A stretch of DNA of 5,820 nucleotides from an uncultured Ideonella sp. (GTDB lineage Bacteria; Pseudomonadota; Gammaproteobacteria; Burkholderiales; Burkholderiaceae): assembly GCA_946479475.1 (NCBI GenBank), contig CAMLGG010000310.1, positions 1-5,820 on the forward strand, given 5' to 3'. Positions 5,002 to 5,820 of this stretch are shown here, piece by piece (position 1 is the first letter of the stretch; every line of letters begins with the position of its first letter). Under the pieces are notes generated by a model that was given only the letters and a program-made list of their open reading frames with translations, was not told the origin of the DNA and did no database searches. The position numbers and the translations under genes were made by a program.

Positions 5002-5466
5002 CTACGCGAGTCCGCGTTCGACGGCGTGCGCCGGCAGCGTCACCACCGGTTCAGGCTTCCAGCCCTTCTTGCGGTGCTCGGCGACGACGTTGGTGTAGAT
5101 GCCGCCGCGCACGTACCACTTGGCGGTGATGCGGGCGTAGCGCGGCTTCGTGGTCTCGACGATCTTGGTGAGGATGTCGTTGGTGACCTTCTCGTGGAAG
5201 GCTCCCTCGTCGCGGAAGCTCCACATGTACATCTTCAGGCTCTTCAGCTCCACGCAGAGCTTGTCGCACACCATGTCGATGGTGAAGTGCGCGAAATCCG
5301 GCTGGCCGGTGAGCGGGCAGTGGCAGGTGAACTCGGGGATCTGGAACTGGATCACGTAGTCCCGCTCGGGGGCGGGGTTGGGGAAGACGTGCAGTTCCTT
5401 CGAGGGGGCGGTCGGCGGGTTGGGCGGCATCGGCCGCTGCTTGGGGGCGGGGGAGGGGCGTGGCAT
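5002..5466 (-). CDS. queF: NADPH-dependent 7-cyano-7-deazaguanine reductase QueF
   Basis: QueF reduces the nitrile of preQ0 to the amine of preQ1 with NADPH, a cytoplasmic step in making queuosine for tRNA. The 154-residue length fits the single-domain YkvM-type enzyme (T-fold), not the longer two-domain E. coli type. Seen: [18 protein letters not shown] (46-63), where C50 is the expected thioimide-forming cysteine and D57 the catalytic acid; the QueF motif [20 protein letters not shown] (73-92), with E73 for substrate binding; and RGGIYTN (120-126). The first 22 residues are a proline-rich extension that is not part of the fold. ATG 5466 is the longest start and M13 (5430) an alternative; neither has a good Shine-Dalgarno. 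It is divergent from smc, with about 120 bp between, and is followed by the SET gene. I looked for and did not see a preQ1 riboswitch upstream. Confidence 0.95.
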   Translation of the reverse strand: MPRPSPAPKQRPMPPNPPTAPSKELHVFPNPAPERDYVIQFQIPEFTCHCPLTGQPDFAHFTIDMVCDKLCVELKSLKMYMWSFRDEGAFHEKVTNDILTKIVETTKPRYARITAKWYVRGGIYTNVVAEHRKKGWKPEPVVTLPAHAVERGLA

Positions 5467-5586
5467 GGGGCGAATGCTATCATCCCGGCCATTTTCTCGG
5501 CTGTTCGACGGCCGAAATTCCCAAGCAAATCAAGGACTTAGCGCGAGGGCTCCGGCCCGTTCGCGAGAAGGCTTTCGCTCTTCCCC
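5467..5586. other. Divergent queF-smc intergenic region
   Basis: This 120-bp gap must hold promoters for both queF (minus) and smc (plus). It is locally AT-richer than its surroundings. CTCGGC (5496-5501) and GGCCGA (5509-5514) can form a small imperfect hairpin around TGTTCGAC. I could not pick a convincing -35/-10 pair for either gene. Confidence 0.4.
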
Positions 5587-5820
5587 ATGCGGCTCAACCA
5601 GATCAAGCTGTCCGGCTTCAAGTCCTTCGCCGAGCCCACCACCTTCCAGCTGCCCGGGCAGCGGGTGGGCGTGGTCGGCCCCAATGGCTGCGGCAAGTCC
5701 AACATCATGGATGCCGTGCGCTGGGTGCTCGGCGAGTCCAAGGCCAGCGAGCTGCGTGGCGAGTCCATGCAGGACGTGATCTTCAACGGCTCGGGCAACC
5801 GCAAGCCGGCCAGCCGCGCC
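5587..5820 (+). CDS. smc: Chromosome segregation ATPase Smc (N-terminus, partial)
   Basis: Smc is the large coiled-coil ATPase of the bacterial condensin complex (with ScpA and ScpB) that organises and separates chromosomes. The 78 residues visible contain the typical start [20 protein letters not shown], the Walker A loop GPNGCGKSN (36-44), the following [19 protein letters not shown], and [18 protein letters not shown], which matches the conserved stretch after Walker A in Smc. The frame is open to the window end, and the full protein should be near 1,170 residues. The start at 5587 is chosen because it gives the family's usual N-terminus; the only purine-rich run, GAGAAGG at 5565-5571, is 15 nt away and too far to be a good Shine-Dalgarno. 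Confidence 0.96.
   Translation, partial: MRLNQIKLSGFKSFAEPTTFQLPGQRVGVVGPNGCGKSNIMDAVRWVLGESKASELRGESMQDVIFNGSGNRKPASRA

Noticed and set aside
5467..5586. preQ1 riboswitch upstream of queF
   Set aside because: I found no recognisable preQ1 aptamer pattern (C-rich pairing hairpin followed by an A-rich tail) in the short leader.

Overview
The window looks like chromosome of a high-GC betaproteobacterium of the order Burkholderiales (Comamonadaceae, Rubrivivax or Leptothrix-like). This is inferred from the strong GC bias, the style of the QueF and Smc sequences, and a dense array of palindromic repeats carrying the CTTCGACAGGCTCAGCCCGAACGG-type arms (written here only as a type name; see the repeat entries for positions) that are common between genes in such genomes. 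No rRNA, tRNA, CRISPR array, transposase or phage gene is visible.

Layout, left to right. (1) 1-476, minus: a response regulator receiver domain whose C-terminal part lies off the left edge. (2) 603-1412, plus: a complete two-gene toxin-antitoxin module, a DUF1778 ribbon-helix-helix antitoxin followed after 3 nt by a GNAT acetyltransferase toxin of the TacT/AtaT kind, with a likely operator/promoter just upstream. (3) About 1437-1798: a non-coding array of three REP-like hairpins plus truncated arms, filling the gap between the convergent toxin and second response regulator genes. (4) 2552-1806 and about 4213-2573, minus: a NarL/LuxR-type response regulator and its membrane-bound HisKA_3 sensor kinase, transcribed kinase first with a 20-nt gap. 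(5) About 4271-4562: an intergenic stretch with a 20-bp palindrome, a possible terminator and a weak promoter candidate. (6) 5466-4563, minus: queF (preQ0 reductase of queuosine biosynthesis), followed after 10 nt by a small SET-domain methyltransferase gene, probably one operon. (7) 5587 to the right edge, plus: the start of smc, divergent from queF.

How the genes work together. The kinase and response regulator 2 form a classical phosphorelay pair. Response regulator 1 lies downstream on the same strand and shares an unusual acidic motif around its phosphoacceptor, so the toxin-antitoxin module plus repeat array may have been inserted into a former kinase-regulator-regulator locus; this is an inference. 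The queF and smc genes are housekeeping functions. No wholly new system is evident. The points most worth a second look are the toxin-antitoxin/REP island between two related regulators, the pairing of a SET methyltransferase with queF, the degenerate ATP lid of the kinase, and the perfect palindrome upstream of the kinase.
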